Part shown: positions 30,080-37,985 of the stretch, in pieces
Layout of the letters: every line of letters begins with the position of its first letter
Position numbering within the stretch: the first letter of the stretch is position 1
Origin: Flavobacteriales bacterium
GTDB lineage: Bacteria; Bacteroidota; Bacteroidia; Flavobacteriales; Flavobacteriaceae
Reading direction: 5' to 3'
NCBI GenBank assembly: GCA_017303755.1
Contig: JAFLBS010000006.1
Span: forward strand, 1-64,000
Length of the DNA stretch: 64,000 bases
Program-made: the position numbers and the translations under genes
The notes under the pieces: model-generated
The model's input: the letters and a program-made list of their open reading frames with translations, nothing else
Database searches by the model: none
Told to the model about the DNA's origin: nothing

Positions 30080-30784
30080 ATGGAAAAAGAAAACAAAAAA
30101 ATTCTACTCGTAGAAGACGATCAAAATTTTGGAGCCATTTTAAAAGACTATTTGATGTTGAACGACTTTGATGTTGTGTTAGCTAAAAACGGAATGGAAG
30201 GCTTCGAGAAATTTAAAAAAGACAATTATGACTTGTGCATCCTTGATGTCATGATGCCGTACAAAGATGGTTATACTCTAGCCAAAGAAATCCGCGAAAA
30301 AAACAAGGAAATTCCAATCATTTTCCTAACGGCCAAAACCATGAAGGAAGATGTATTAAAAGGATACAAAGTGGGTGCTGATGATTACCTTAACAAACCT
30401 TTTGATTCAGAAGTATTGTTAATGAAAATCAAAGCCATCATCCAACGTAAATCCTCTGAAACTAAGCCTGAAAACGTTAAATTCGAATTCCAAATCGGGC
30501 AATTTCACCTCAACTCAAAGTTGCGTTTCTTAACTTTTCCAGGTCAAGAGCCAATCAAATTGTCACCAAAAGAAAACGAACTACTTAAAATGTTAGCTTT
30601 ATACGAAGACGATTTGATGCCACGCGAATTAGCGTTAACCAAAATTTGGAGAGACGATAACTATTTCACTTCCAGAAGTATGGATGTGTACATCGCCAAA
30701 TTAAGAAAATACCTTAAAGAAGATCCAAAAGTAGAAGTCCTCAACATTCACGGTGAAGGTTTCCGATTAGTGGTTCACAAATAA
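30080..30784 (+). CDS. OmpR-family response regulator, RprY-like
   Basis: 234 residues. The receiver domain (about 1-120) has LLVEDDQNFG, phospho-acceptor Asp in LCILDVMMP, Thr in IFLTAK and Lys in YLNKPF. The winged-helix DNA-binding domain (about 135-234) has LSPKENELLKML, SRSMDVYIAKLRKYL and NIHGEGFRLV. It is the partner of the kinase 6 nt upstream, with a terminator just after its stop. Such regulators bind promoters as phosphorylated dimers. Confidence 0.94.
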   Translation: MEKENKKILLVEDDQNFGAILKDYLMLNDFDVVLAKNGMEGFEKFKKDNYDLCILDVMMPYKDGYTLAKEIREKNKEIPIIFLTAKTMKEDVLKGYKVGADDYLNKPFDSEVLLMKIKAIIQRKSSETKPENVKFEFQIGQFHLNSKLRFLTFPGQEPIKLSPKENELLKMLALYEDDLMPRELALTKIWRDDNYFTSRSMDVYIAKLRKYLKEDPKVEVLNIHGEGFRLVVHK

Positions 30785-30790
30785 TAACAA

Positions 30791-30818
30791 AGCTCCAAGA
30801 AATTGGGGCTTTTTTTTT
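30791..30818 (+). terminator. Terminator after the response regulator
   Basis: AGCTCCAA-GAAA-TTGGGGCT forms an 8-bp stem with one mismatch, followed by eight T residues or more. Confidence 0.85.
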
Positions 30819-30915
30819 ACTAAAAAATTAGTGAAATTCCACATAGAATTAAATTTGTGCTAATTAGTGAAATTCGTGTCTCATTAAAACTTAAAAATTC
30901 GTGTCTTTTTTCAGA
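30819..30915. repeat. CACGAATT-type word cluster
   Basis: The words GTGAAATTC, TTAGTGAAATTCGTGTC and AAATTCGTGTC recur in this short gap. Similar clusters lie at 4998-5025, 44692-44815 and 54220-54323. Confidence 0.55.
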
Positions 30916-30918
30916 AAC

Positions 30919-31057
30919 TAATCCTGCTTTTCGTTCCAAGATTTTTGCTTGAATTGGTTTTTTCTAAGGCCTAAAAAGAGCTTCTTAGGTCGCTTTTTTA
31001 GTCCAAGAAAAAAATCCAATTCAAGCTTCAAATGCTTTCCACTTCAATCAGGGTTAG
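30919..31057. repeat. Dispersed hairpin repeat, copy C
   Basis: Starts TAATCCTGCTTTTCGTTCC and ends TTTCCACTTCAATCAGGGTT. A long outer hairpin pairs GCTTGAATTGG (30947-30957) with CCAATTCAAGC (31015-31025). An inner block, CCTAAAAAGAGCTTC then TTAGGTCGCTTTTTTAG, is shared with copy D. Confidence 0.7.
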
Positions 31058-31791
31058 AACTCTAGCGAAAGTACAAAACAAGTCTTCAAATCTTTATTGA
31101 CAGTGTAAATCAACTCTTGTTCTGAAGTGTTTTTTTCAATAGAAATGGTATCGTTCAAACCTACTTCTTTCAAAAAGTTCATTTCAAACGCTTTTAGTTT
31201 TCCGCTCATTATCAATTTCGAATCTACATCATCCAAACACCATTCTAAATATTTTACATTATTCGCATGATTTACAATATCCAAATCGGATAAAAGTACT
31301 TTTCGTTCCGCTACAGTAATTCGCTCTTCTCCAATTTCAATTTTTGTAAAGCTTTTTGATGTCGCTCTGTTATTGGGGTATTTTTCAAAATGTTCGTGAG
31401 GTAAGGCCAACGCTTCGGGTCGACGTGTTTGCGTGTTCAAAACTGCCCAAAACGTTTCGCAACCTACTACTTTTTCATCTCCAACATACAATTCCAAACA
31501 GCGTATCGAGCGCGAATTCTCCAACGATTGTATCCATGTTTTTACTGTTACTTTTTCTTTCCATTTGGGCATTCTAGTAATCTCAACCCGCATTCTACTC
31601 AACACCCAAGCCTGATGAAACTCTTGCATATCACTAAAACTAATTCCGCCTACTTCCGAGTGGCGCGCTGCAGTCAATTGCAAAATATTACACAATTCGG
31701 TGTATTTCAGCAGCAAATTAGGATAACATTGCAGAAAATTAATTTCCCAATCTTTGGTGAGTATAGAGGTAAAGTCTTTAGATATGGGCAT
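31054..31791 (-). CDS. Acyl-ACP thioesterase
   Basis: 245 residues forming a double hot-dog fold: FLQCYPNLLLKYTELCNILQLTAARHSE and WVLSRMRVEITRMPKWKEKVTVKTW in the first half, and LSDLDIVNHANNVKYLEWCLDDV in the second. The Asn-His pair in VNHANN matches the active site of FatA/FatB-type thioesterases. It would release free fatty acids from acyl-ACP. It lies 13 nt downstream of miaA on the same strand. Confidence 0.88.
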   Translation of the reverse strand: MPISKDFTSILTKDWEINFLQCYPNLLLKYTELCNILQLTAARHSEVGGISFSDMQEFHQAWVLSRMRVEITRMPKWKEKVTVKTWIQSLENSRSIRCLELYVGDEKVVGCETFWAVLNTQTRRPEALALPHEHFEKYPNNRATSKSFTKIEIGEERITVAERKVLLSDLDIVNHANNVKYLEWCLDDVDSKLIMSGKLKAFEMNFLKEVGLNDTISIEKNTSEQELIYTVNKDLKTCFVLSLEF

Positions 31792-31804
31792 TTGTAGTTT
31801 TTTG

Positions 31805-32728
31805 CTATTTGTTATTTCGTTCTATACTATCAATTATTTCATTTCTGTCTGTCAAATAATCAAACCACACCACATTCTCCGTTCGTTTGAACCAAGTCAG
31901 TTGTCGCTTGGCAAATCGGCGTGTGTTTTTCTTGATTTCTTCTATGGCAAAATCCAAACTCGTAGTTCCATCAAAGTAATCAAACAATTCTCGGTAACCA
32001 ACAGTTTGTAAAGCGTTTAAGTGTTTGTTTGGATATAAATTTTTGGCTTCTTCCAGTAAACCTTCGTTCATCATAATGTCAACGCGTTGATTGATTCGGT
32101 CGTACATCACTTCGCGTTCGGCTTCCAAACCAATGATAATAGGAGTGAAGTTACGTTTATTTTTCTTCTGATTCAAAAATGACGAATACGGTTTTCCTGT
32201 TCCAATACAAACCTCAACAAAGCGTTTCATGCGTTGTGGGTTTTGCAGAGTTTGCGGATTTTCATTCGAAATCGTATTGAAATAATCAACATCCAATTCT
32301 TGTAATTTTTTCTGTAAATAGTCAATTCCGAATGCGTCAAAATCGGAGTTAATTTGTTCTCTCACTGAAGCATCAATATCCGGAAAATCATCAAAACCTT
32401 TCAACACTGCATCTACATACAAACCCGAACCACCGACCATAATTTGGATGTTGTTTTTTGTAAACAATTCGTCAAGTTTAGCAATGGCTTCTTGCTCAAA
32501 ATCACCCACAGAATAGTTCTCAAAAATGGATTTATTTTGAATAAAATGATGCGTTGCAGTTGCCAATTCATCGTCACTCGGAACCGCAGTACCAATCTTC
32601 ATTTCTTTGTAAAACTGTCGACTATCACACGAAATAATCTCACAACCAAAATGCTGAGCCAAAGCAATGCTCAAGGAAGTTTTTCCTATGGCTGTTGGAC
32701 CGATGATGGTGATTAGGTAATTGGACAA
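31805..32728 (-). CDS. miaA: tRNA dimethylallyltransferase
   Basis: 307 residues. It transfers an isoprenyl group to A37 of tRNAs that read UNN codons. Walker A GPTAIGKTS begins only ten residues from the start, followed by SCDSRQFYKEM, GTAVPS, HHFI, the VGGSGLY loop and QTVGYRELFDYF. The start is TTG at 32726-32728, because an in-frame stop (TAA, 32741-32743) lies just upstream and no ATG precedes the P-loop. Tandem decamers abut the start codon. Its product is followed by the thioesterase gene. Confidence 0.95.
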   Translation of the reverse strand: MSNYLITIIGPTAIGKTSLSIALAQHFGCEIISCDSRQFYKEMKIGTAVPSDDELATATHHFIQNKSIFENYSVGDFEQEAIAKLDELFTKNNIQIMVGGSGLYVDAVLKGFDDFPDIDASVREQINSDFDAFGIDYLQKKLQELDVDYFNTISNENPQTLQNPQRMKRFVEVCIGTGKPYSSFLNQKKNKRNFTPIIIGLEAEREVMYDRINQRVDIMMNEGLLEEAKNLYPNKHLNALQTVGYRELFDYFDGTTSLDFAIEEIKKNTRRFAKRQLTWFKRTENVVWFDYLTDRNEIIDSIERNNK

Positions 32729-32775
32729 GTTTAATTTTGTTTAATTTTGTTTAATGTTGTTTAAAATGGTTTAAC
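32729..32775. repeat. Tandem decamer GTTTAATTTT abutting the miaA start
   Basis: Two exact copies (32729-32738, 32739-32748) and two to three degenerate ones follow directly upstream of the TTG start. On the coding strand they give an A-rich leader, AAAATTAAAC repeated, which may serve as the translation initiation region. Confidence 0.75.
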
Positions 32776-32793
32776 TGCGACTTCGACTGAAAA

Positions 32794-34155
32794 TTAAAAC
32801 TGTATCACTTTCATTACTTTATTCTTCCGTAAATAACTTTGAATAATCGAACGTGTATCACGGTTATTCTGCATCGGAATCAATATGTTTTTCAATATTT
32901 CGATGTTGTTAATCTGATAGTTCAAATCGTAAAAACAATAGCCTTTATAAATTCCATTTTCAATCAAAACTGCACTGCGTTCGTCTACTTTTCGACCGCG
33001 ATCAATTATGACCATGTTGTTGTTCTCAAACGACATTTCGTTTATGAATTCTTCTACGCGTTGGTTGTATTCTTCAGGCGATTCTTTCTGTATACACGCG
33101 CCGTTGCATTCTTTTATTTTGTATTGAAAACACGAGTTTTTACTTTCGTACAAACCGTTTATTTTCTGGCATAAATGGTATTTTTCAGTGATTTTGAACA
33201 AGGCGTTTTTTCCTTCTTGAATCGAAGTAAAAGCCGTGATTTCTTTCTTTCTACCGTCGGCTTTTTGCAATTGTAAACTTAGGTAACCTTCGTCGTTCAT
33301 GACTTCATACAACGCCCATTGAAAAATACTTTTCCGCTGCGCACGATTGTAAATGGGTTTGTTGATTTTGATTTCTTCGCTTTCTTTCAACAAGGCAATC
33401 AATTCGCTTCCTGTTTCTTCATAAGTTACAGCAAAAACTTCCAATTGTATCTTTTTGCACTTATTGGTTTTGCCCGTAAAATGCTGATTGACCCGTTTTT
33501 TGATGTTTTTACTTTTACCAATATAAATCAGATTTCCTTTTTCGTTGTGGATGTAATAGATTCCGGTTTTATTGGGTAAACTTTCTACTATATCCAACAA
33601 TTTCGGAGTTAAACCACTTTTGATTTCAGCTTTTATTGAACTGATTACGATTTCTTTTTCTACGTCTTTGGAAAGTAATAATTTGAATAGTTTTACAGTT
33701 GCAATGGCATCACCACTCGCACGATGACGATCAGTAACCGGAATACCTAGAGCGCGAACTAATTTCCCTAAACTATACGAATCCATTCCGGGAATCAATT
33801 TTTTGGAAAGTTCCACGGTGCAAAGTGTTGGCCGAATAAAATCGTAACCCAAACGCGTGAATTCGGTGCGCAAAATGCGGTAATCAAAACTCGTATTGTG
33901 AGCCACCAAAATACAATCTTGAGTGATTTCGATAATGCGTTTGGCTACTTCATAAAATTTCGGAGCGGAACGCAACATAGCGTTATTAATTCCAGTTAAT
34001 TTCACCACAAACGGCTGAATTTCCTTTTCAGGATTGACCAAACTGATGAATTGATCCACGACTTCGCGACCGTCAAATTTGTAGATGGCGATTTCGGTAA
34101 TTCCTTCTTCGTTGAATTGTCCTCCAGTGGTTTCTATGTCGAGTATTGCGTACAT
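32794..34155 (-). CDS. DEDD exonuclease with GIY-YIG nuclease domain
   Basis: 453 residues from the ATG at 34155, which gives the natural start MYAILDIETTGG. The N-terminal DnaQ/epsilon-like 3'-5' exonuclease (about 1-170) has DIETTG, HNTSFDYRIL and HRASGDA. A GIY-YIG domain (about 195-275) like that of UvrC and Cho has GIYYIHNEKGNLIYIGKSKNIKKRV and a downstream Glu. A C-terminal region with CNGACIQKESPEEYN resembles the UvrC cysteine segment. Proteins of this layout occur in Bacteroidota and are thought to act in DNA repair. The start sits next to a long inverted repeat. Confidence 0.9.
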   Translation of the reverse strand: MYAILDIETTGGQFNEEGITEIAIYKFDGREVVDQFISLVNPEKEIQPFVVKLTGINNAMLRSAPKFYEVAKRIIEITQDCILVAHNTSFDYRILRTEFTRLGYDFIRPTLCTVELSKKLIPGMDSYSLGKLVRALGIPVTDRHRASGDAIATVKLFKLLLSKDVEKEIVISSIKAEIKSGLTPKLLDIVESLPNKTGIYYIHNEKGNLIYIGKSKNIKKRVNQHFTGKTNKCKKIQLEVFAVTYEETGSELIALLKESEEIKINKPIYNRAQRKSIFQWALYEVMNDEGYLSLQLQKADGRKKEITAFTSIQEGKNALFKITEKYHLCQKINGLYESKNSCFQYKIKECNGACIQKESPEEYNQRVEEFINEMSFENNNMVIIDRGRKVDERSAVLIENGIYKGYCFYDLNYQINNIEILKNILIPMQNNRDTRSIIQSYLRKNKVMKVIQF

Positions 34156-34183
34156 TTCAATATCAAAAATCAAATTCAATTTC

Positions 34184-34249
34184 AATCACAATTTCAAAAA
34201 TCAATTTCAATTTTAATAGGCTTTAAGATTGATTTTTGAAATTGTGATT
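34184..34249. repeat. Perfect 22-bp inverted repeat upstream of the exonuclease gene
   Basis: Arms at 34184-34205 and 34228-34249 are exact reverse complements with a 22-nt loop. They are embedded in repeated words of the type AATTTCAA. It lies between the S23-type gene and the exonuclease gene. There is no clear T-run, so it is not a canonical terminator. Confidence 0.85.
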
Positions 34250-34267
34250 GCAATTGATATTGAAAAA

Positions 34268-34636
34268 TTATTTTTTGTTAATTATCATTTTTGAAGCAAT
34301 TGCTATGAGTTCTTCAACTTCTTTTAAAAGTAAAACCCTTATATTTTCGTCACCCTCTTTTATATAGTCTAATATTTTCAATGAGTTTCTGGACTCTTTT
34401 AACTCTTTTACAACTAAACCAACTTTAAAAATAAAATCTTTATCACTAATTGTTCCCTGTGCTTCACCGAAATTTAAAGAAGAACTTCCAGAAGATCTTA
34501 TTAATTGATTTTTGTAATATTCATTTTCATATGATTTGTCTAATTTTCTTGTGAAGAAAATACATTCACCCGCGAATCTAACTAGTCTATCTTCAAAGTT
34601 GAAAATCTTTTCACTTAAAACACTCACATTTTCCAT
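34268..34636 (-). CDS. Four-helix-bundle S23-type protein
   Basis: 122 residues, all-helical, with the family pattern FEDRLVRFAGECIFFTRKL, YYKNQLIRSSGSSSLNFGEAQG, DFIFKVGLVVKELKESRNSLKIL. Such proteins are encoded in 23S rRNA intervening sequences in some bacteria and as free genes in Bacteroidota. The related Avd protein works in diversity-generating retroelements, but no reverse transcriptase is present here. The gene is bracketed by a 22-bp inverted repeat on its 3' side and a hexamer tandem repeat on its 5' side, suggesting it was inserted. Function unknown. Confidence 0.85.
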   Translation of the reverse strand: MENVSVLSEKIFNFEDRLVRFAGECIFFTRKLDKSYENEYYKNQLIRSSGSSSLNFGEAQGTISDKDFIFKVGLVVKELKESRNSLKILDYIKEGDENIRVLLLKEVEELIAIASKMIINKK

Positions 34637-34697
34637 TTTTTTGGCTTATAAATTAATATTAAATTCTGGCTTGTAAAATCTACTCTTGTTATTGAAT

Positions 34698-34721
34698 TTG
34701 ACATTGACATTGACATTGACA
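34698..34721. repeat. Four tandem copies of TTGACA
   Basis: An exact 6-bp unit repeats four times between the yggS stop and the S23-type gene. Confidence 0.9.
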
Positions 34722-34728
34722 TTGAATC

Positions 34729-35388
34729 TTATCTTCCTCCAAAGATACTACTTCCAATTCGAACCATTGTGCTTCCGCATTCAATTGCCAATTGATAGTC
34801 GCCAGACATTCCCATGGAAAGTGTTTCAAGTTTCAAGTTTAAAGTTTCAAGTTGTTTGTTCTTATCAAAAATCGATTTCAAATGCAAAAATTCCCTTTTG
34901 ATTTGTTCGTTATCATCAGTAAAAGTAGCCATTCCCATCAATCCAACTATTCGGATGTTTTGAAAGGTTTTGAGTTCATCTGAATTTAGAATCTCTTCTA
35001 ATTCCATTTCGTCTAATCCAAATTTGGTGTCTTCTTCGGCGATGTGTATTTGCAACAAACAATCCACTTTTTTGCGCCATTTTGCGGCTAGGCGATTGAT
35101 TTCTTTGAGTAATTTCAAACTATCCACTCCGTGAATCAATTTCACATACGGAATCATGTACTTGACCTTATTCGATTGAACGTGACCAATCATATGCCAT
35201 TCAATGTCTTTGGGCATTTGCTGCCACTTTTCAGTCATTTCTTGGATTTTGTTTTCACCAAAAATGCGTTGACCAGCATTATACGCTTCCATCAAATCAG
35301 CCACAGGCTTAGTTTTAGAAACGGCAACTAGTGTAACGTGACTTGGAAGTTGGGATTGTATGTGGAGCAGATTTTCTTTTATTGACAT
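34729..35388 (-). CDS. YggS-family pyridoxal phosphate homeostasis protein
   Basis: 219 residues from the ATG at 35388 (a TTG two codons earlier is less likely). A PLP-binding TIM barrel with the lysine in LVAVSKTKP, FGENKIQE, WHMIGHVQSNK, GLMGMAT and the end LSMGMSGDYQLAIECGSTMVRIGSSIFG. Members bind PLP and affect amino-acid balance without known enzyme activity. The loop before LSMGMSGDY is encoded by four copies of a 7-bp repeat (34824-34851), giving LETLNLKLETLS. The reading frame is intact. Confidence 0.93.
   Translation of the reverse strand: MSIKENLLHIQSQLPSHVTLVAVSKTKPVADLMEAYNAGQRIFGENKIQEMTEKWQQMPKDIEWHMIGHVQSNKVKYMIPYVKLIHGVDSLKLLKEINRLAAKWRKKVDCLLQIHIAEEDTKFGLDEMELEEILNSDELKTFQNIRIVGLMGMATFTDDNEQIKREFLHLKSIFDKNKQLETLNLKLETLSMGMSGDYQLAIECGSTMVRIGSSIFGGR
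34824..34851. repeat. Tandem heptamer TTTCAAG within the yggS coding region
   Basis: Four head-to-tail copies, one with a single change (TTTAAAG). Because 7 is not a multiple of 3, gain or loss of one unit would shift the frame before the conserved C-terminal LSMGMSGDY segment. Confidence 0.85.
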
Positions 35389-35403
35389 TTTCAAATTTTC
35401 AAA

Positions 35404-36630
35404 TTATAATTCATACACTACCAAACCACTTCTAAACTTAGGCTCGATGTACGTACTTTTTGGTGGCATAATCAAGTTGTTATCTGCCAAAGCTTTGATT
35501 TCTGAAATATCACTCGGATAGAGCATAAATCCAACTTCAAACTCGCCTTCATCAACCAATTCTTTAATAGTTAGAATGGATTGTTTTCCCGGAATGTATT
35601 CAATGCGTTCGTCGTTGCGTAAGTCTTCTATTCCGAGTAGTGGTTGCAGTACTTTGTCGTATAAAATTTGAGCATCTAAATTGGACAATATTGAATTTTG
35701 ACTTTCGCTATTGTCATTGACTTTGTAGAAAAGCGCGTAAAAACTTCCGTCTAAATACATTCCGAATTCGAATTTACTCTGCGGTTTCCACAATTCTTGT
35801 TCTTTACTTTTGATGATGAAATACTCAGACAATTTCAATATAAAATCCTCTTTAGAATGTCCATTCAAATCGCGAATGATTCTATTGTATTCGTAGATTT
35901 TGACATTACTTTCAGCAATTAAAAAACTCATGAAATAATTCAGATTTTCGTTGCCTAAATGTTGGTCTTGATCGTATAACAATTCTGCCGAAGCCGAACG
36001 ATGGTGACCATCGGCAATGTACAGTTCAGGAATAGTAGCAAACTGACTTTGAAGCCATTTGATTTCTTCGTCTGAATCGATTTTCCAAACCGTATGTTGC
36101 TCTTTATTAGTGGTCGAATAATTGTAAATCGGTTGTGATTTTTTCTTTTCAGCTATCCAATTATTAACATCTGAATGATCAGGATAAGTGATCAAAACGG
36201 GTTCAGTATTAAAACCCGTTTGATGCAAATAATCTTTAAACAACTCTACTCGATACTGTAAGGTGTCTTCGTGTTTTTTAATCACATTATTTTTATAATC
36301 TTCAACAGAAGTTCCAGCGATAATTCCAGTGAACGACTGCGTTTTATTCTGAATTTGATACACAAAAAAAACGGGTTTTTCATCTTCTATAAATATTCCG
36401 TCGTTTTTGAAGTCTTGGTATTTATGAGCGACACCTTTAAAACGTTTATCCAAAGTGATTTTTTGTGCATGAATGTAGGCTGGGTTAATCACATGCAAAA
36501 AGGAATACGGATTGAAATTCAACCATGCTGCCAATTCAGCCGGACTGTAATCATCATAATTTCTACATGTTACCAAAGCCACTTTATCGGGAGTTGGTCG
36601 AACCGCTTTGAATGGGATTATTTTGCTCAT
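35404..36630 (-). CDS. DUF1015 family protein
   Basis: 408 residues, cytoplasmic. Conserved DUF1015 segments include IIPFKAVRPTPDKVALVTCRNYDDYS at the start, the PYSFLHVINP motif, VFFVYQI, and ELYIADGHHRSASA, whose ADGHHR patch is the family hallmark. Some archaeal relatives are serine kinases (SerK), but activity here cannot be inferred. It lies 15 nt upstream of yggS on the same strand, and short tandem repeats precede its ATG. Confidence 0.87.
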   Translation of the reverse strand: MSKIIPFKAVRPTPDKVALVTCRNYDDYSPAELAAWLNFNPYSFLHVINPAYIHAQKITLDKRFKGVAHKYQDFKNDGIFIEDEKPVFFVYQIQNKTQSFTGIIAGTSVEDYKNNVIKKHEDTLQYRVELFKDYLHQTGFNTEPVLITYPDHSDVNNWIAEKKKSQPIYNYSTTNKEQHTVWKIDSDEEIKWLQSQFATIPELYIADGHHRSASAELLYDQDQHLGNENLNYFMSFLIAESNVKIYEYNRIIRDLNGHSKEDFILKLSEYFIIKSKEQELWKPQSKFEFGMYLDGSFYALFYKVNDNSESQNSILSNLDAQILYDKVLQPLLGIEDLRNDERIEYIPGKQSILTIKELVDEGEFEVGFMLYPSDISEIKALADNNLIMPPKSTYIEPKFRSGLVVYEL

Positions 36631-36639
36631 GTTTTAGTT

Positions 36640-36694
36640 TTCAGTCGCAGTCACAGTCACAGTGATTTACTGTAAACTGAGACTGTAAACTGAG
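36640..36694. repeat. Tandem repeats upstream of the DUF1015 gene
   Basis: CAGTCG/CAGTCA hexamers (about 36642-36665) are followed by two exact copies of the 13-bp unit ACTGTAAACTGAG (36669-36681 and 36682-36694). They begin about 10 nt upstream of the ATG at 36630. Confidence 0.8.
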
Positions 36695-36698
36695 ACTT

Positions 36699-37586
36699 TT
36701 ATTTAAATTGTTTCGAAACTTTCTCTGCTTTTTTGCTTTCACTGTAATCGTAAAAACCTTCACCCGATTTTACGCCTAGTTTTCCTGCCATTACCATATT
36801 GACTAAAAGTGGGCAAGGAGCGTATTTTGGGTTTTTGAATCCATCGTACATTACGTTTAAAATTGAAAGACATACATCCAAGCCAATAAAATCAGCTAAT
36901 TGTAATGGTCCCATTGGATGCGCCATTCCGAGTTTCATAACCGTATCAATTTCTTCAACACCAGCTACACCATTATATAAAGTTTCAATACTTTCATTAA
37001 TCATTGGCATTAAAATACGATTGGCAACAAACCCAGGATAATCATTTACTTCAGTTGGTGTTTTTCCTAGTTTTACGGATAAATCCATGATGATTTTAGT
37101 TACTTCATCCGAAGTGTTATAACCGCGAATGATTTCCACCAATTTCATAATCGGCACTGGATTCATAAAATGCATTCCAATTACTCTTTCTGGATGCACT
37201 ACTTGAGCTGCAATTTGAGTAATGGAAATGGAAGAAGTGTTGGTTGCCAAAATCACATTGTGATCGCAAACTTCACTTAATTGCTTGAAAATATTCAGTT
37301 TTAACGTTACATTTTCAGTTGCCGCTTCCACTACTAAATCAGTTCCAACTACACCGTCTTTGATGTCAGTATACGTGATAATATTACTGATGGTTTTGTG
37401 TTTGTCGTCTTCAGTAATGGTTCCTTTAGTCACCATTCGATCCAAGTTGGAGGCAATGGTAGCCATTCCTTTTTCTAACGATTTTTCAGAAATATCAATT
37501 AATTTAACGGTAAAACCGCTTTGTGCAAAAGTATGAGCAATTCCGTTGCCCATAGTTCCTGCGCCTATTACAGCTATTGTTTTCAT
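36699..37586 (-). CDS. 3-hydroxybutyryl-CoA dehydrogenase
   Basis: 295 residues. The N-terminal Rossmann fold has AVIGAGTMGNGIAHTFA and the Asp of LIDIS. The body carries EAATENVTLKLNIF, LATNTSSISIT and the catalytic HFMNPVPIMKLVEII. The C-terminal domain has NDYPGFVANRILMPMINE and GMAHPMGPLQLADFIGLD. It oxidises L-3-hydroxyacyl-CoA with NAD(P)+ in fatty-acid degradation or butyrate metabolism. It overlaps the small membrane-protein gene upstream by 4 bp, so the two are likely translated together. Confidence 0.94.
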   Translation of the reverse strand: MKTIAVIGAGTMGNGIAHTFAQSGFTVKLIDISEKSLEKGMATIASNLDRMVTKGTITEDDKHKTISNIITYTDIKDGVVGTDLVVEAATENVTLKLNIFKQLSEVCDHNVILATNTSSISITQIAAQVVHPERVIGMHFMNPVPIMKLVEIIRGYNTSDEVTKIIMDLSVKLGKTPTEVNDYPGFVANRILMPMINESIETLYNGVAGVEEIDTVMKLGMAHPMGPLQLADFIGLDVCLSILNVMYDGFKNPKYAPCPLLVNMVMAGKLGVKSGEGFYDYSESKKAEKVSKQFK

Positions 37587-37984
37587 TCTATATGTTTAGT
37601 TTGTTTTATAAATTTGTTTGTGTAAGGAATCAATAGGATTATTCCAAAAACAAGAATTGTCATTTTGTTACTTTCCCAGTTGATATAAGCCAGCCAAATG
37701 AAAAAGAATACGCTAACATATTCCATTATTTTATTGAAAGTAATCAAAAAGTTCTTGGTTTTTTCAGAAAATGAATTCCACGTTTTTTCAAAAATCAATC
37801 GGATACATCCTAAAATAATCAGTATTCCAATTGCAAATGAAACAAGAACTAAGATGTTTTTTTCGGTACTATTCTCGATAAAAATCGCATTTCGAATGAA
37901 AAAAAATAAATAGAAGAATAAAGTAATTAGAACTAATAGTTTAACAACTTGAAATAAACGGAGTATGAATTCTTTTCGAGTCAT
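37583..37984 (-). CDS. Small membrane protein of unknown function
   Basis: 133 residues from the ATG at 37984, which lies 1 nt after the stop of the oxidoreductase gene. A longer reading from 38005 would overlap that gene. It has four hydrophobic segments (about 10-32, 43-65, 85-105 and 108-122) linked by short basic loops, and a Lys-rich C-terminus. No family was recognised. It overlaps the 3-hydroxyacyl-CoA dehydrogenase start by 4 bp and so forms part of that operon. Confidence 0.7.
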   Translation of the reverse strand: MTRKEFILRLFQVVKLLVLITLFFYLFFFIRNAIFIENSTEKNILVLVSFAIGILIILGCIRLIFEKTWNSFSEKTKNFLITFNKIMEYVSVFFFIWLAYINWESNKMTILVFGIILLIPYTNKFIKQTKHIE

Positions 37985-37985
37985 T

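Noticed and set aside
31429-31797. Plus-strand 122-residue frame opposite the thioesterase gene
   Set aside because: It lies wholly antisense to a well-conserved coding sequence and shows no recognisable domain or start signals.
34268-34636. Avd protein of a diversity-generating retroelement
   Set aside because: No reverse transcriptase, template repeat or variable repeat was seen in the neighbourhood.
34268-34735. rRNA intervening sequence
   Set aside because: There is no 23S rRNA in the window. The S23-type gene stands alone.
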